The notes under the pieces were generated by a model. That model was not told the DNA's origin, searched no databases, and saw only the letters and a list, made by a program, of their open reading frames with translations. The position numbers and the translations under genes are program-made. From Streptomyces sulfonofaciens (GTDB lineage: Bacteria > Actinomycetota > Actinomycetes > Streptomycetales > Streptomycetaceae), in NCBI RefSeq assembly GCF_014656295.1, contig NZ_BNCD01000005.1:1-64000 (forward strand): 64,000 nucleotides of DNA, given 5' to 3'. Shown piece by piece: positions 18,897 to 28,700 of the stretch; position 1 is the stretch's first letter; the number at the start of each line of letters is the position of its first letter.

Positions 18897-19091
18897 TGGG
18901 CGATTCTGCGCGTGGCACAGTGGCCGGTGCCATGATTTTCCGCCGTTGCGCCGCGGCACTTTCCGGCGCCTCGCCGCGTTGTGCTTGTGGCCGCAGTTGC
19001 GGCAGACCTCCCGGTGCGGCGGGGTCCTCGCATACGATGGCCGTTGCTCGACAGACCGCGTCAGGCCCGACCGGCAAGGAGACCCAGCCCC

Positions 19092-21965
19092 GTGTCCGTC
19101 CTCCAGAAGATCATGCGTGCAGGCGAAGGCAAGATCCTGCGTAAGCTGCACCGTGTCGCGCGTGATGTCAACTCCATCGAGGAGGACTTCGAGAGCCTCT
19201 CCGACGCCGAGCTTCAGGGCCTCACAGAGCAGTACCGGAAAAAGATCGCCGAGGCGCTGGACGACGAGCCGGACGAGTCCAAGCACGACGAGGTCCTGAA
19301 GAAGACCCTTGAGGACCTGATGCCCGAGGCGTTCGCGACCGTCCGCGAGGCCGCCCGCCGCGTTCTGGGCCAGCGGCACTACGACGTCCAGGTCATGGGC
19401 GGTGCGGCGCTGCACTGGGGCTATGTCGCCGAGATGAAGACCGGCGAGGGCAAGACGCTCGTCAGCACCATGCCTGCCTACCTCAATGCGCTCGCCGGCA
19501 AGGGTGTCCACCTGATCACGGTCAACGACTACCTGGCCGCGCGCGACTCCGAGATGATGGGCCGCGTCCACAAGTTCCTGGGCCTGAGCGTCGGCTGCAT
19601 CCTGGCGAACATGACCCCGGCCCAGCGCCGCGAGCAGTACGCCTGCGACATCACCTACGGCACGAACAACGAGTTCGGCTTCGACTACCTCCGCGACAAC
19701 ATGGCCTGGTCCCAGGAGGAGCTGGTCCAGCGCGGTCACCACTACGCGATCGTCGACGAGGTCGACTCGATCCTGGTGGACGAGGCCCGTACCCCGCTGA
19801 TCATCTCCGGCCCCGCCGACCAGGCCACGAAGTGGTACGGCGACTTCGCCAAGCTGGTCCTGCGCCTCAAGCGCGGCGAGGCCGGCAACCCGATGAAGGG
19901 CGTCGAGGAGACCGGCGACTACGAGGTCGACGAGAAGAAGCGCACCGTGGGCATCCACGACTCCGGGGTCACCAAGGTCGAGGACTGGCTGGGCATCGAC
20001 AACCTGTACGAGTCGGTGAACACCCCGCTGGTCGGCTACCTGAACAACGCCATCAAGGCCAAGGAGCTCTTCAAGCGCGACAAGGACTACGTCGTCATCG
20101 ACGGCGAGGTCATGATCGTCGACGAGCACACCGGCCGCATCCTCGCCGGCCGCAGGTACAACGAGGGCATGCACCAGGCCATCGAGGCCAAGGAGAACGT
20201 GGAGATCAAGGACGAGAACCAGACTCTCGCCACGATCACCCTGCAGAACTTCTTCCGCCTCTACGGCAAGCTCTCCGGCATGACCGGTACGGCGATGACC
20301 GAGGCGGCCGAGTTCCACCAGATCTACAAGCTGGGCGTCGTCCCGATCCCGACGAACAAGCCCATGGTCCGCCTGGACCAGTCGGACCTGATCTACCGCA
20401 CCGAGGTCGCCAAGTTCGACGCGGTCGTCGACGACATCGCCGAGAAGCACGAGAAGGGGCAGCCGATCCTGGTCGGCACCACCTCGGTCGAGAAGTCCGA
20501 GTACCTGTCCCAGCAGCTCTCCAAGCGCGGCATCCAGCACGAGGTGCTGAACGCCAAGCAGCACGACCGCGAGGCCGTGATCGTCGCGCAGGCCGGCCGC
20601 AAGGGCGCCGTCACGGTCGCCACCAACATGGCCGGTCGCGGTACGGACATCAAGCTCGGCGGCAACCCCGACGACCTGGCCGAGGCGGAGCTGCGCCAGC
20701 AGGGCCTCGACCCGGTCGAGCACGTGGAGGAGTGGGCCGCCGCGCTGCCCGCCGCCCTGGAGCGGGCCGAGCAGGCCGTCAAGGCGGAGTTCGAGGAGGT
20801 CAAGGACCTCGGCGGGCTCTACGTACTGGGTACCGAGCGCCACGAGTCGCGCCGTATCGACAACCAGTTGCGCGGCCGCTCCGGCCGCCAGGGCGACCCG
20901 GGCGAGTCCCGGTTCTACCTCTCCCTGGGCGACGACCTGATGCGGCTCTTCAAGGCCCAGATGGTCGAGCGCGTGATGTCCATGGCGAACGTCCCGGACG
21001 ACGTCCCGATCGAGAACAAGATGGTCACCCGCGCCATCGCCTCCGCGCAGTCCCAGGTCGAGCAGCAGAACTTCGAGACCCGCAAGAACGTCCTCAAGTA
21101 CGACGAGGTGCTCAACCGCCAGCGTGAGGTCATCTACGGCGAGCGCCGCCGTGTCCTGGAGGGCGAGGACCTCGAGGAGCAGATCCAGCACTTCATGGAC
21201 GACACCATCGACGCCTACATCCAGGCGGAGACCGCGGAGGGCTTCGCGGAGGAGTGGGACCTGGACCGCCTGTGGAGTGCCTTCCGGCAGCTCTACCCGG
21301 TGAAGATCACCGTCGAGGAGCTGGAGGACGAGGCGGGCGACCGCGCGGGGATCACCGCCGAGTTCATCTCCGACGCCATCAAGGAAGACATCCACGAGCA
21401 GTACAAGGCGCGCGAGGAGCAGCTCGGCGCCGACATCATGCGTGAGCTGGAGCGGCGCGTGGTCCTCTCGGTGCTCGACCGCAAGTGGCGTGAGCACCTC
21501 TACGAGATGGACTACCTCCAGGAGGGCATCGGCCTGCGTGCGATGGCCCAGAAGGATCCGCTGGTCGAGTACCAGCGCGAGGGCTTCGACATGTTCACCG
21601 CCATGATGGACGGCATCAAGGAGGAGTCCGTCGGCTACCTGTTCAACCTGGAGGTCCAGGTCGAGCAGCAGGTCGAGGAGGTCCCCGTCGAGGAGGCCGA
21701 GGAAGCGGTGGCCCTGGAGAAGGACGGCGTCCAGGACACGGTCCCGGCCGGTGCGGGTGCCCGCCCGGAGATCCGCGCCAAGGGTCTCGACGCCCCGCAG
21801 CGCCCCGACCGCCTGCACTTCTCCGCCCCGACGGTGGACGGCGAGGGCGGTGTCGTCGAAGGCGACTTCGAGAACGGGGACGGTCCCGTGCGGTCCGAGG
21901 CGGACGGTCTGACGCGCGCGGAGCGGCGCAAGCAGCAGAAGGGCGGGCGCCGCCGCAAGAAGTGA
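19092..21965 (+). CDS. secA: Preprotein translocase ATPase SecA
   Basis: The 957-residue motor drives post-translational export through SecYEG. Walker A (KTGEGKT, about residues 117-122), the DEAD-like box [17 protein letters not shown], the preprotein-binding region, motif [26 protein letters not shown] and the helical scaffold/wing domains are all present. It ends in a basic tail ([10 protein letters not shown]) with no zinc-binding SEC-C motif, as in other Streptomyces SecA proteins. The GTG start is supported by AAGGAG nine bases upstream and by homology of [16 protein letters not shown] terminator follows 22 nt after the stop. Confidence 0.98.
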   Translation: MSVLQKIMRAGEGKILRKLHRVARDVNSIEEDFESLSDAELQGLTEQYRKKIAEALDDEPDESKHDEVLKKTLEDLMPEAFATVREAARRVLGQRHYDVQVMGGAALHWGYVAEMKTGEGKTLVSTMPAYLNALAGKGVHLITVNDYLAARDSEMMGRVHKFLGLSVGCILANMTPAQRREQYACDITYGTNNEFGFDYLRDNMAWSQEELVQRGHHYAIVDEVDSILVDEARTPLIISGPADQATKWYGDFAKLVLRLKRGEAGNPMKGVEETGDYEVDEKKRTVGIHDSGVTKVEDWLGIDNLYESVNTPLVGYLNNAIKAKELFKRDKDYVVIDGEVMIVDEHTGRILAGRRYNEGMHQAIEAKENVEIKDENQTLATITLQNFFRLYGKLSGMTGTAMTEAAEFHQIYKLGVVPIPTNKPMVRLDQSDLIYRTEVAKFDAVVDDIAEKHEKGQPILVGTTSVEKSEYLSQQLSKRGIQHEVLNAKQHDREAVIVAQAGRKGAVTVATNMAGRGTDIKLGGNPDDLAEAELRQQGLDPVEHVEEWAAALPAALERAEQAVKAEFEEVKDLGGLYVLGTERHESRRIDNQLRGRSGRQGDPGESRFYLSLGDDLMRLFKAQMVERVMSMANVPDDVPIENKMVTRAIASAQSQVEQQNFETRKNVLKYDEVLNRQREVIYGERRRVLEGEDLEEQIQHFMDDTIDAYIQAETAEGFAEEWDLDRLWSAFRQLYPVKITVEELEDEAGDRAGITAEFISDAIKEDIHEQYKAREEQLGADIMRELERRVVLSVLDRKWREHLYEMDYLQEGIGLRAMAQKDPLVEYQREGFDMFTAMMDGIKEESVGYLFNLEVQVEQQVEEVPVEEAEEAVALEKDGVQDTVPAGAGARPEIRAKGLDAPQRPDRLHFSAPTVDGEGGVVEGDFENGDGPVRSEADGLTRAERRKQQKGGRRRKK

Positions 21966-21987
21966 ACGGCGGCCCCCGCGGGCCGGA

Positions 21988-22021
21988 CCGGGCACCTCCC
22001 TTCGTGGGGGTGCCCGGTTTT
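21988..22021 (+). terminator. Intrinsic terminator after secA
   Basis: CCGGGCA and a C-rich arm pair with GGGGG-TGCCCGG around a TTCG-type loop, followed by TTTT. The stem is about 12-13 bp with one bulge, 22 nt past the secA stop. Confidence 0.85.
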
Positions 22022-22023
22022 CT

Positions 22024-22055
22024 GTGTGCGGGTGTGCGGGTGTGCGGGTGTGCGG
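22024..22055. repeat. 8-bp perfect tandem repeat in the secA/Rv3235 gap
   Basis: Four uninterrupted copies of GTGTGCGG start right after the terminator T-run. Further on, CTGCCGGGCC is repeated three times near 22148-22177. The rest of the 360-nt gap (22022-22381) shows no gene. Such short perfect arrays are candidates for length variation by slippage. Confidence 0.85.
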
Positions 22056-22381
22056 GGGAGGGCAGGGCGAGGCTCGCACAGCGGCCGGTGCCCCGCCTGT
22101 GGCGCAACCGCCTGCCAGCGCAACTGCCTGCCGGTGTCCCCCGGCCTCTGCCGGGCCCTGCCGGGCCCTGCCGGGCCGTGTGGCCCCCGCCGGTCCCGGG
22201 ACTGCCTGAGCGGCCCCGCGCGAGCGGCGCTCGACGTTCCCCGGCGGAGAGCCGGGCGTGACCTGGACAGGCGGACCCGAGATGCGCCCGGGGAGCGCCG
22301 CCGGCGTCGGCCCAGCGGCTTGTTCCGCCTCCCCTCGGAGCCGAACCGGCTCGCCGCTTTCACTCGTCCGTGTGGCGCCTC

Positions 22382-22951
22382 CTACCGTTCGGACGGGCGC
22401 CGCAGGCTCGGGCCGCCCAGTTCGACCGCGGTGCAGCGCCAGCGCTGGTCGGGGCCGCGCTCCAGCCGGAAGGCCATGGCGCGCAGCCGGTCGCCCGTGC
22501 TGATGCGGGCGAACGCCTCGACGGCGCCCTGTCGCGGCACGTAGTAGCCGATGTCGTGGACGACGGGGCACGCACCCGGGGTGCGCAGGGGCGAGCGCTC
22601 GGTCAGCCACGCCAGGTCGTCGTAGGCCTGCCCTGCGGTGTGCCGGAGCATCCAGTGCACGGGGCGCCGGCCGCTCAGGACGGCGAGCAGGCGTTCGGCG
22701 AACAGGTCCGTGGGGCGCTGGGGACCGGGTGGGACGAGTGGGCGGGCCGGGGACGGGGGCGGGGGCGGGGGAGCACTCCGGCGAGCGGCGGTCCGTACCG
22801 GGCTGCCGCCCGGACGGCGGGTGTCGTGGCGGCCCGGCGGGCGGGAGTTGCCCCGCCGGCCCGGGCCGGTCACGGCTGCGGTGGTCCTGGCGCCGGTTGC
22901 GCGTCGACGCGGTGCCGGCAGTCTCGTCATCACCTTGTTCATGAGGTTCAT
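22382..22951 (-). CDS. Rv3235 family protein
   Basis: The 189-residue protein has a basic, proline-rich N-terminal third (including a run of eight prolines) and a C-terminal domain (FAERLLAVLSGRRPVHWMLR ... RWRCTAVELG) typical of the Rv3235 family. That family is encoded beside secA throughout Actinobacteria and has no established biochemical role. The ATG at 22951 is preferred because GGGGGAA precedes it; a second ATG at 22942 is possible. It is convergent with secA. Confidence 0.82.
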   Translation of the reverse strand: MNLMNKVMTRLPAPRRRATGARTTAAVTGPGRRGNSRPPGRHDTRRPGGSPVRTAARRSAPPPPPPSPARPLVPPGPQRPTDLFAERLLAVLSGRRPVHWMLRHTAGQAYDDLAWLTERSPLRTPGACPVVHDIGYYVPRQGAVEAFARISTGDRLRAMAFRLERGPDQRWRCTAVELGGPSLRRPSER

Positions 22952-23452
22952 GAGCGTTCCCCCGCTCGGACGCCCGGCATCTACCGGGCAGTAGCTCGTC
23001 TTGGGGATCTTGTACGAGGACGGAGGCGGGTGCCGCAACCGGAGCGGCGGTCGGCTTCGGGAGCGGAGAGATTCACCTATCCGGGGGTATCAGGGGCGCA
23101 GAGTGCGGGTGGGAGGAGCGGGGTGGGGCGTGGGCGCGGGCAGGGGCTGTTGCGGGCCCCCCGCTTCTGGACGCGCCTCACCCACGTATTCTGTGGCCCG
23201 CTCCCGCGGTGGGCCGGGGCGGGCGGTTTCGCAGGCGGCGGACCGCGGCGGGCGCCGGGGCCGACCCGCGTGCGACGGCGTCGGACGTGGTCGACGGCCG
23301 GCCCGGTGAGCGCCGACCGGCGAGCACCGACCCGCCGGCAGCAGCGACCAGCGCCGACCCGCGGGCGGCGAGCACCGACCCGCGGGCGGCAACCGACGAG
23401 CCACGAGCCACGAGCAACGACCGATGACCGACGACGACGAAAGCGGCCAGAC
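22952..23452. other. Intergenic gap with degenerate repeats upstream of DUF6912 gene
   Basis: The 501-nt divergent gap between the Rv3235-family gene and the DUF6912 gene shows no convincing gene. From 23300 on it is built of degenerate blocks (CGACCCGC-GGCGGC, then GAGCCAC/GAGCAAC repeats and ACCGA-type repeats) that lead into the DUF6912 start. The promoters of both flanking genes must lie here but were not resolved. Confidence 0.5.
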
Positions 23453-23971
23453 ATGCGCGTCTATGTCCCTTTGACTCTTTCCGGGCTGGCAGCGGCGCAC
23501 AGGACGGGTGAGCTGGGGCCCGGGCCGCTGACCGCGTACGCGGTGACGCCCGCGTTGCGCGAGTGGTACCTGTCGGACGACATCGAGGAACTGGAGTACG
23601 CGGCGCTGAACCGGGCCGCGCTCGCCTCGCTGCGCCTGCTCGCCACCCACCCCGGCACCGCACGGCGCCGTGTCGTGGTCGCGGCGGACGTGCCGGACGG
23701 GGACGCGGTGGCCGATCCGGACCGCGGGCTCGATCCCGGGGCGCTGGGGGAGGTGCGGATCGCCTCCGCGGTGCGGATGGCGCGGGCGGCGGCCGTGCAC
23801 GTGGACGGGGACGAGGCCGTGGCGGACGTCACGGCGGCGGCCGACGCCCTGGGGGCCGCGGACGTGGGGGACGACGACGCGCAGTTCACCGTGGACGGGG
23901 CCGAGGACCACGAGTTGCTCTGGTACGCGACCCAGGAGATTCCGCATCTGATCGCGGCGGAGGCCACGTGA
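23453..23971 (+). CDS. DUF6912 family protein
   Basis: The 172-residue acidic, soluble protein begins MRVYVPLTLSGLAAAH and contains REWYLSDDIEELEYAALNRA and a C-terminal DHELLWYATQEIPHLI. It is conserved in actinobacteria next to the Rv3235/secA region and has no known function. No catalytic motif or membrane segment is visible. The ATG at 23453 starts the conserved segment; the frame is open upstream through repetitive DNA without similarity. Confidence 0.8.
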   Translation: MRVYVPLTLSGLAAAHRTGELGPGPLTAYAVTPALREWYLSDDIEELEYAALNRAALASLRLLATHPGTARRRVVVAADVPDGDAVADPDRGLDPGALGEVRIASAVRMARAAAVHVDGDEAVADVTAAADALGAADVGDDDAQFTVDGAEDHELLWYATQEIPHLIAAEAT

Positions 23972-24262
23972 CGTCCGCGTCCGGCTGCTGACACCGCCGG
24001 ACTGCCGACACCGCCGGGCGGCACCCTCCACGAACCCGGCGACCCGGGCCGGGCGATCCGGGGCCCGCACCCGGCGGCCGTCCCCGGCATGCACCCAGTG
24101 GCCGTCCCGGACCCGGCGACCCGCCCGGCGACCCACGGCCCGCACCCGGCAGCCCTCCCGGGCCCGTAGAGCCGTCCCGAGGCGCCCCGCGACAGCCGCG
24201 TTCCTGGCGCACCCCGCGTACGTCCCGGAGGGGATGTCAGTGGCGCGGGGTAGCTTCGGAGG

Positions 24263-24937
24263 ATGGGATCGCACGCAGCGCACATCGTCTGGGACTGGAA
24301 CGGGACGCTGTTCCACGACACCGATGCGGTGATCGGTGCCACGAACGCCGCCTTCACGGAGATCGGGCTGCCGCCCATCACGCTGGAGACCTACCGTGAG
24401 CTGTACTGCGTCCCCGTGCCGAGGTTCTACGAGCGGCTGATCGGGCGGCTGCCCAGTGACGCCGAGTGGCAGATCATGGACGCCGCCTTCCACCGGCACT
24501 ACGAGCGGCACCGGGTGCGCTGCGGGCTTGCGGAGGGGGTGCAGGCGCTGCTCGCCGGATGGCGGTCGGCGGGGCACAGCCAGTCGATCCTGAGCATGTA
24601 CATGCATGACGAGCTGCTGCCGCTGGTGCGGGGGTTCGGGATCGAGGCGCACTTCATACGGGTCGACGGGCGCCTCGGGCCCTCGGGCGGGACGAAGGCC
24701 GAGCAGATGGTCCGGCACCTCTCCGAGCTGGCGGGGGCGGGCGTGGATCCCTCGCGTGCCGTGGTGATCGGTGACGCGCTCGACGACGCGGTCGCCGCCA
24801 GGCACGTCGGGGCGCGGGCGGTGCTCTACACCGGCGGCTCCCACAGCCGTGCGAGCCTGGAGGCGGAGTCCGACGGCGCGCCCGTCGTCGACACCCTCGC
24901 GGAGGCAGTCGAGGCCGCGACCCGTCTTGTGGCGTAG
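24263..24937 (+). CDS. HAD family hydrolase (phosphoglycolate phosphatase-like)
   Basis: The 224-residue protein is a HAD-superfamily phosphatase. Motif I is DWNGTLFHD with nucleophile D11 and asparagine, not aspartate, at position 13; a cap region follows, then motif II around SILSMYMH, the Lys in GGTKAEQM and motif III VVIGDALDDAVAA. The DxN variant is common in a subset of Gph-like enzymes. The substrate is unknown. The preceding 291-nt gap is made of degenerate CCCGGCGGCCGTCCC-like repeats. The last codons of this gene are echoed several times in the DNA just downstream. Confidence 0.87.
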   Translation: MGSHAAHIVWDWNGTLFHDTDAVIGATNAAFTEIGLPPITLETYRELYCVPVPRFYERLIGRLPSDAEWQIMDAAFHRHYERHRVRCGLAEGVQALLAGWRSAGHSQSILSMYMHDELLPLVRGFGIEAHFIRVDGRLGPSGGTKAEQMVRHLSELAGAGVDPSRAVVIGDALDDAVAARHVGARAVLYTGGSHSRASLEAESDGAPVVDTLAEAVEAATRLVA

Positions 24938-25761
24938 CCCTGCGCGGCGTCCTGTGATGCAGGCCCGCGACCCGTCTCGTGGTGCAGGTCCGGGACCGCC
25001 CCGTCGCGTGGTTGCGGGAGCCGCCTTGCCGCGCAGGCCCGCGACCCCCTCTCGTGGTGCAGGCCCGCGACCCCGTCCCGCGGCGTGGTTCCGGGAGCCG
25101 ATCGACCGGCGGAGGCCCCTTGCCGTCACCACCCGCTGCCCGTATTGGCCATGACGTCCAAGAACGCGGGGTCCGGCTGCGCCGTCCGTGCCGTGCCGTC
25201 CGTGCCGTGCTGCGCCGTCCGTACCGTGCCGGCGTGTCCGGAACCACATCGGCAGCGGTTGTTTTCGGCCAACCGGGATCCCCCGGATGGAGCAACGTCC
25301 GCTCCTCCGCGACGCGTCGGTACGGTCCGGGTTCCGATGGCCGGATCCGATCTCGTGGAGCGGCCTTAAGGCCAGTTCGGCGGGGTGTCGGGGCCGGATC
25401 GAACTCACCGAGCACACCGGGAGTGCGGAGCGTTCTCGTGTACATCGCCAAGTTTCAGGGCCGGGATTTGTGTACTCCTGGCCGATGAAGCGTCTCGGTG
25501 GGTGGCGTAGCGTGGTGCTGTGATCAGCGCGATATGTCGCGGGGGCCCCGCCCCTGGCCTGCGCCCGGAGAGCACGGGGAAGCACCGTCGCCGGGCTGCT
25601 GCTGATCTTCCCGGAGGGGGTTCGGTGGCGGAAAACGCCGAAAAGACCCCGCTCATCTCTCATCGCGGAATAACGTCGACTTTGACCGGATACCCCGCGT
25701 CGCGGCGTTACATCTCATCACCTTACGTTACGCAACGGTGCGTGACAGGAGCTAGAGGACA
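24938..25761. repeat. Long gap before glutamate dehydrogenase with GCAGGCCCGCGACCC repeats
   Basis: The 824-nt gap contains no recognisable gene. GCAGGCCCGCGACCC occurs at 24959, 25033 and 25059, mostly followed by CGTCTCGTGGTG-like sequence, and resembles the last codons of the HAD gene. Around 25186-25235 a CCGTCCGTGCCGTG-type repeat follows. Close to the glutamate dehydrogenase gene, TTGACC (25682-25687) is a possible -35 element, but the best -10-like hexamer is 19-20 bp away, so the promoter is uncertain. Confidence 0.6.
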
Positions 25762-28700
25762 ATGCAGACCAAGCTGGACGAAGCCAAAGCCGAGTTGCTC
25801 GCACGGGCCGCTCGGGTAGCTGAGAACAGCCCGGCAGGGGGGCACCTTCCGACCGGGACGACGGGCGAGCGGGCCCCGGACGCCCCGGGCGCTCCGGACC
25901 AGGACGCCGTGCTTGCGTTTCTCCAGCGCTACTACCTGCACACGGCGGCAGAGGATCTCGCCGACCGTGACCCGGTCGATGTCTTCGGCGCCGCCTTCTC
26001 GCACTATCGGTTGGCCGAAAACCGCCCCCAGGGCACGGCCAATGTCCGGGTCCACACACCGACCGTCGAGGAGAACGGCTGGACCTCCAGCCACTCGGTG
26101 GTCGAGGTGGTCACGGACGACATGCCGTTCCTGGTGGACTCCGTCACCAACGAGCTGTCCCGCCAGGCGCGCGGCATCCACCTCGTCATCCACCCCCAGG
26201 TGGTGGTGCGCCGCGACATCACGGGCAAGCTGCTGGACGTCCTGCCGGCGGAGGCGCCGCAGCCCACGGGCAAGCCGGACCTGCCGCACGACGCGCTCAC
26301 CGAGAGCTGGATCCACGTCGAGATCGACAGGGAGACCGACCGCGCGGACCTGAAGCAGATCACCTCCGATCTGCTGCGGGTGCTCTCCGACTCCCGTGAG
26401 GCCGTCGAGGACTGGGAGAAGATGCGGGACGCCGCGCTGCGCATCGCCGACGGCCTCGCCACCGAGCCCACCCCCGCCGACCTGCCCGACGAGGAGATCG
26501 AGGAGGCCCGCGAGCTGCTGCGCTGGCTCTCCTCCGACCACTTCACGTTCCTCGGCTACCGCGAGTACGACCTGCGCGGTGAGGACGCGCTCGCCGCGGT
26601 GCCCGGCACCGGCCTCGGCATCCTGCGCGCCGACCCGAAGCACGACGCGAACGAGGAACACCCCGTCAGCCCGTCCTTCAGCCGGCTGCCCGCCGACGCC
26701 CGCGCCAAGGCACGCGAGCACAAGCTCCTCGTCCTGACCAAGGCCAACAGCCGCTCCACCGTGCACCGGCGCTCGTACCTGGACTACGTCGGCGTCAAGA
26801 AGTTCGACGCGGACGGGAACGTGACGGGCGAGCGCCGCTTCCTCGGCCTGTTCTCCTCCGCCGCGTACACGGAGTCCGTACGGCGGGTGCCGGTCATCCG
26901 GCGCAAGGTGCAGGAGGTGCTGCGCGGCGCCGGCTTCTCGCCCAGCAGCCACGACGGCCGCGACCTGCTGCAGATCCTCGAGACCTACCCCAGGGACGAG
27001 CTGTTCCAGACCCCGGCCGACGAGTTGCAGGCCATCGTCACCAGCGTCCTCTACCTCCAGGAACGGCGCAGGCTGCGGCTCTACCTCCGCAAGGACGAGT
27101 ACGGACGCTACTATTCGGCCCTCGTGTACCTGCCCCGCGACCGGTACACCACGGGCGTGCGGCTGCGGATCGTCGACATCCTCAAGGAGGAGCTGCACGG
27201 CGCCAGTGTCGACTTCACCGCCTGGAACACCGAGTCCATCCTCTCCCGGCTGCACTTCGTGGTCCGCGTCGCGCCCGGCACCGAGCTGCCGCTGCTCAGC
27301 GACGCCGACCGGGACCGCATCGAGGCCCGTCTCGTGGACGCCGCGCGAAGCTGGGACGACGGCTTCAGCGAGGCGCTGAACGCCGAGTGCGGCGAGGAGC
27401 GGGCCGCCGAACTGCTCCGCCGCTACCAGGGCGCCTTCCCCGAGGGCTACAAGGCCGACCACTCGCCGCGCGCGGCGGTCGCCGACCTGGTCCACCTGGA
27501 GAAGCTGAACGGCGTACGGACCGCGGGCGGCGGGAAGGGCCGCGGCCCCGCGAAGCAGGACTTCGCGCTCTCCCTCTACGAGCCGGTGGGCGCGGGACCC
27601 GACGAGCGTCGCTTCAAGATCTACCGGACCGGCGGCCAGGTCTCGCTCTCCTCCGTCCTGCCGGTGCTCAGCCGCCTGGGCGTGGAGGTCACCGACGAGC
27701 GCCCCTACGAGCTGCGCTGCGCCGACCGTGAGACCGCGTGGATCTACGACTTCGGGCTCCGGATGCCGGGGCCCACCGGCACCGTCGGCGACTACCTCGG
27801 CGACGACGCCCGCGAGCGGTTCCAGGAGGCCTTCGCCGCCGTGTGGACCGGGCAGGCGGAGAACGACGGCTTCAACGCCCTCGTGCTCGGCGCCGGCCTG
27901 ACGTGGCGTGAGGCGATGGTGCTGCGCGCCTACGCCAAGTACCTGCGCCAGGCGGGCTCGACGTTCAGCCAGGACTACATGGAGGACACCCTCCGCACCA
28001 ACGTGCACACCACCCGGCTGCTGGTCTCCCTCTTCGAGGCCCGGATGGCACCGGAGCGGCAGCGCGCGGGCACCGAGCTGACCGACGGCCTGCTCGAGGA
28101 GGTGCAGGGCGCGCTCGACCAGGTGGCCAGCCTGGACGAGGACCGGATCCTGCGGTCCTTCCTGACCGTCATCAAGGCGACCCTGCGCACCAACTTCTTC
28201 CAGGAGGCCGGAGCCGGGCGGCCGCACGGGTACGTCTCCATGAAGTTCGACCCGCAGGCCATTCCGGACCTCCCGGCGCCCCGGCCCGCGTACGAGATCT
28301 GGGTGTACTCGCCGCGGGTGGAGGGCGTCCACCTGAGGTTCGGCAAGGTCGCGCGCGGCGGACTGCGCTGGTCGGACCGGCGCGAGGACTTCCGTACCGA
28401 GATCCTCGGCCTGGTCAAGGCGCAGATGGTGAAGAACACGGTCATCGTGCCGGTCGGCGCCAAGGGCGGCTTCGTCGCCAAGCAACTGCCCGACCCGTCC
28501 GTGGACCGCGAGGCGTGGCTCGCCGAGGGCATCGACTGCTACCGGACGTTCATCTCGGCGCTGCTGGACATCACCGACAACCTGGTGGCCGGCGAGGTGG
28601 TGCCCCCCGACGACGTGGTCCGGCACGACGAGGACGACACCTACCTGGTGGTCGCGGCGGACAAGGGCACCGCGACCTTCTCCGACATCGCCAACGAGGT

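Noticed and set aside
22024..22055. Short GTGTGCGG array considered as a CRISPR
   Set aside because: Units are 8 bp, contiguous and without spacers, so it is a simple tandem repeat.
18897..22610. Very long open frame antisense to secA, continuous with the GNAT gene frame
   Set aside because: It mirrors the codon bias of secA, is leucine/valine/aspartate-rich compositional sequence and matches no family. Only the GNAT part (18300-18896) is real.
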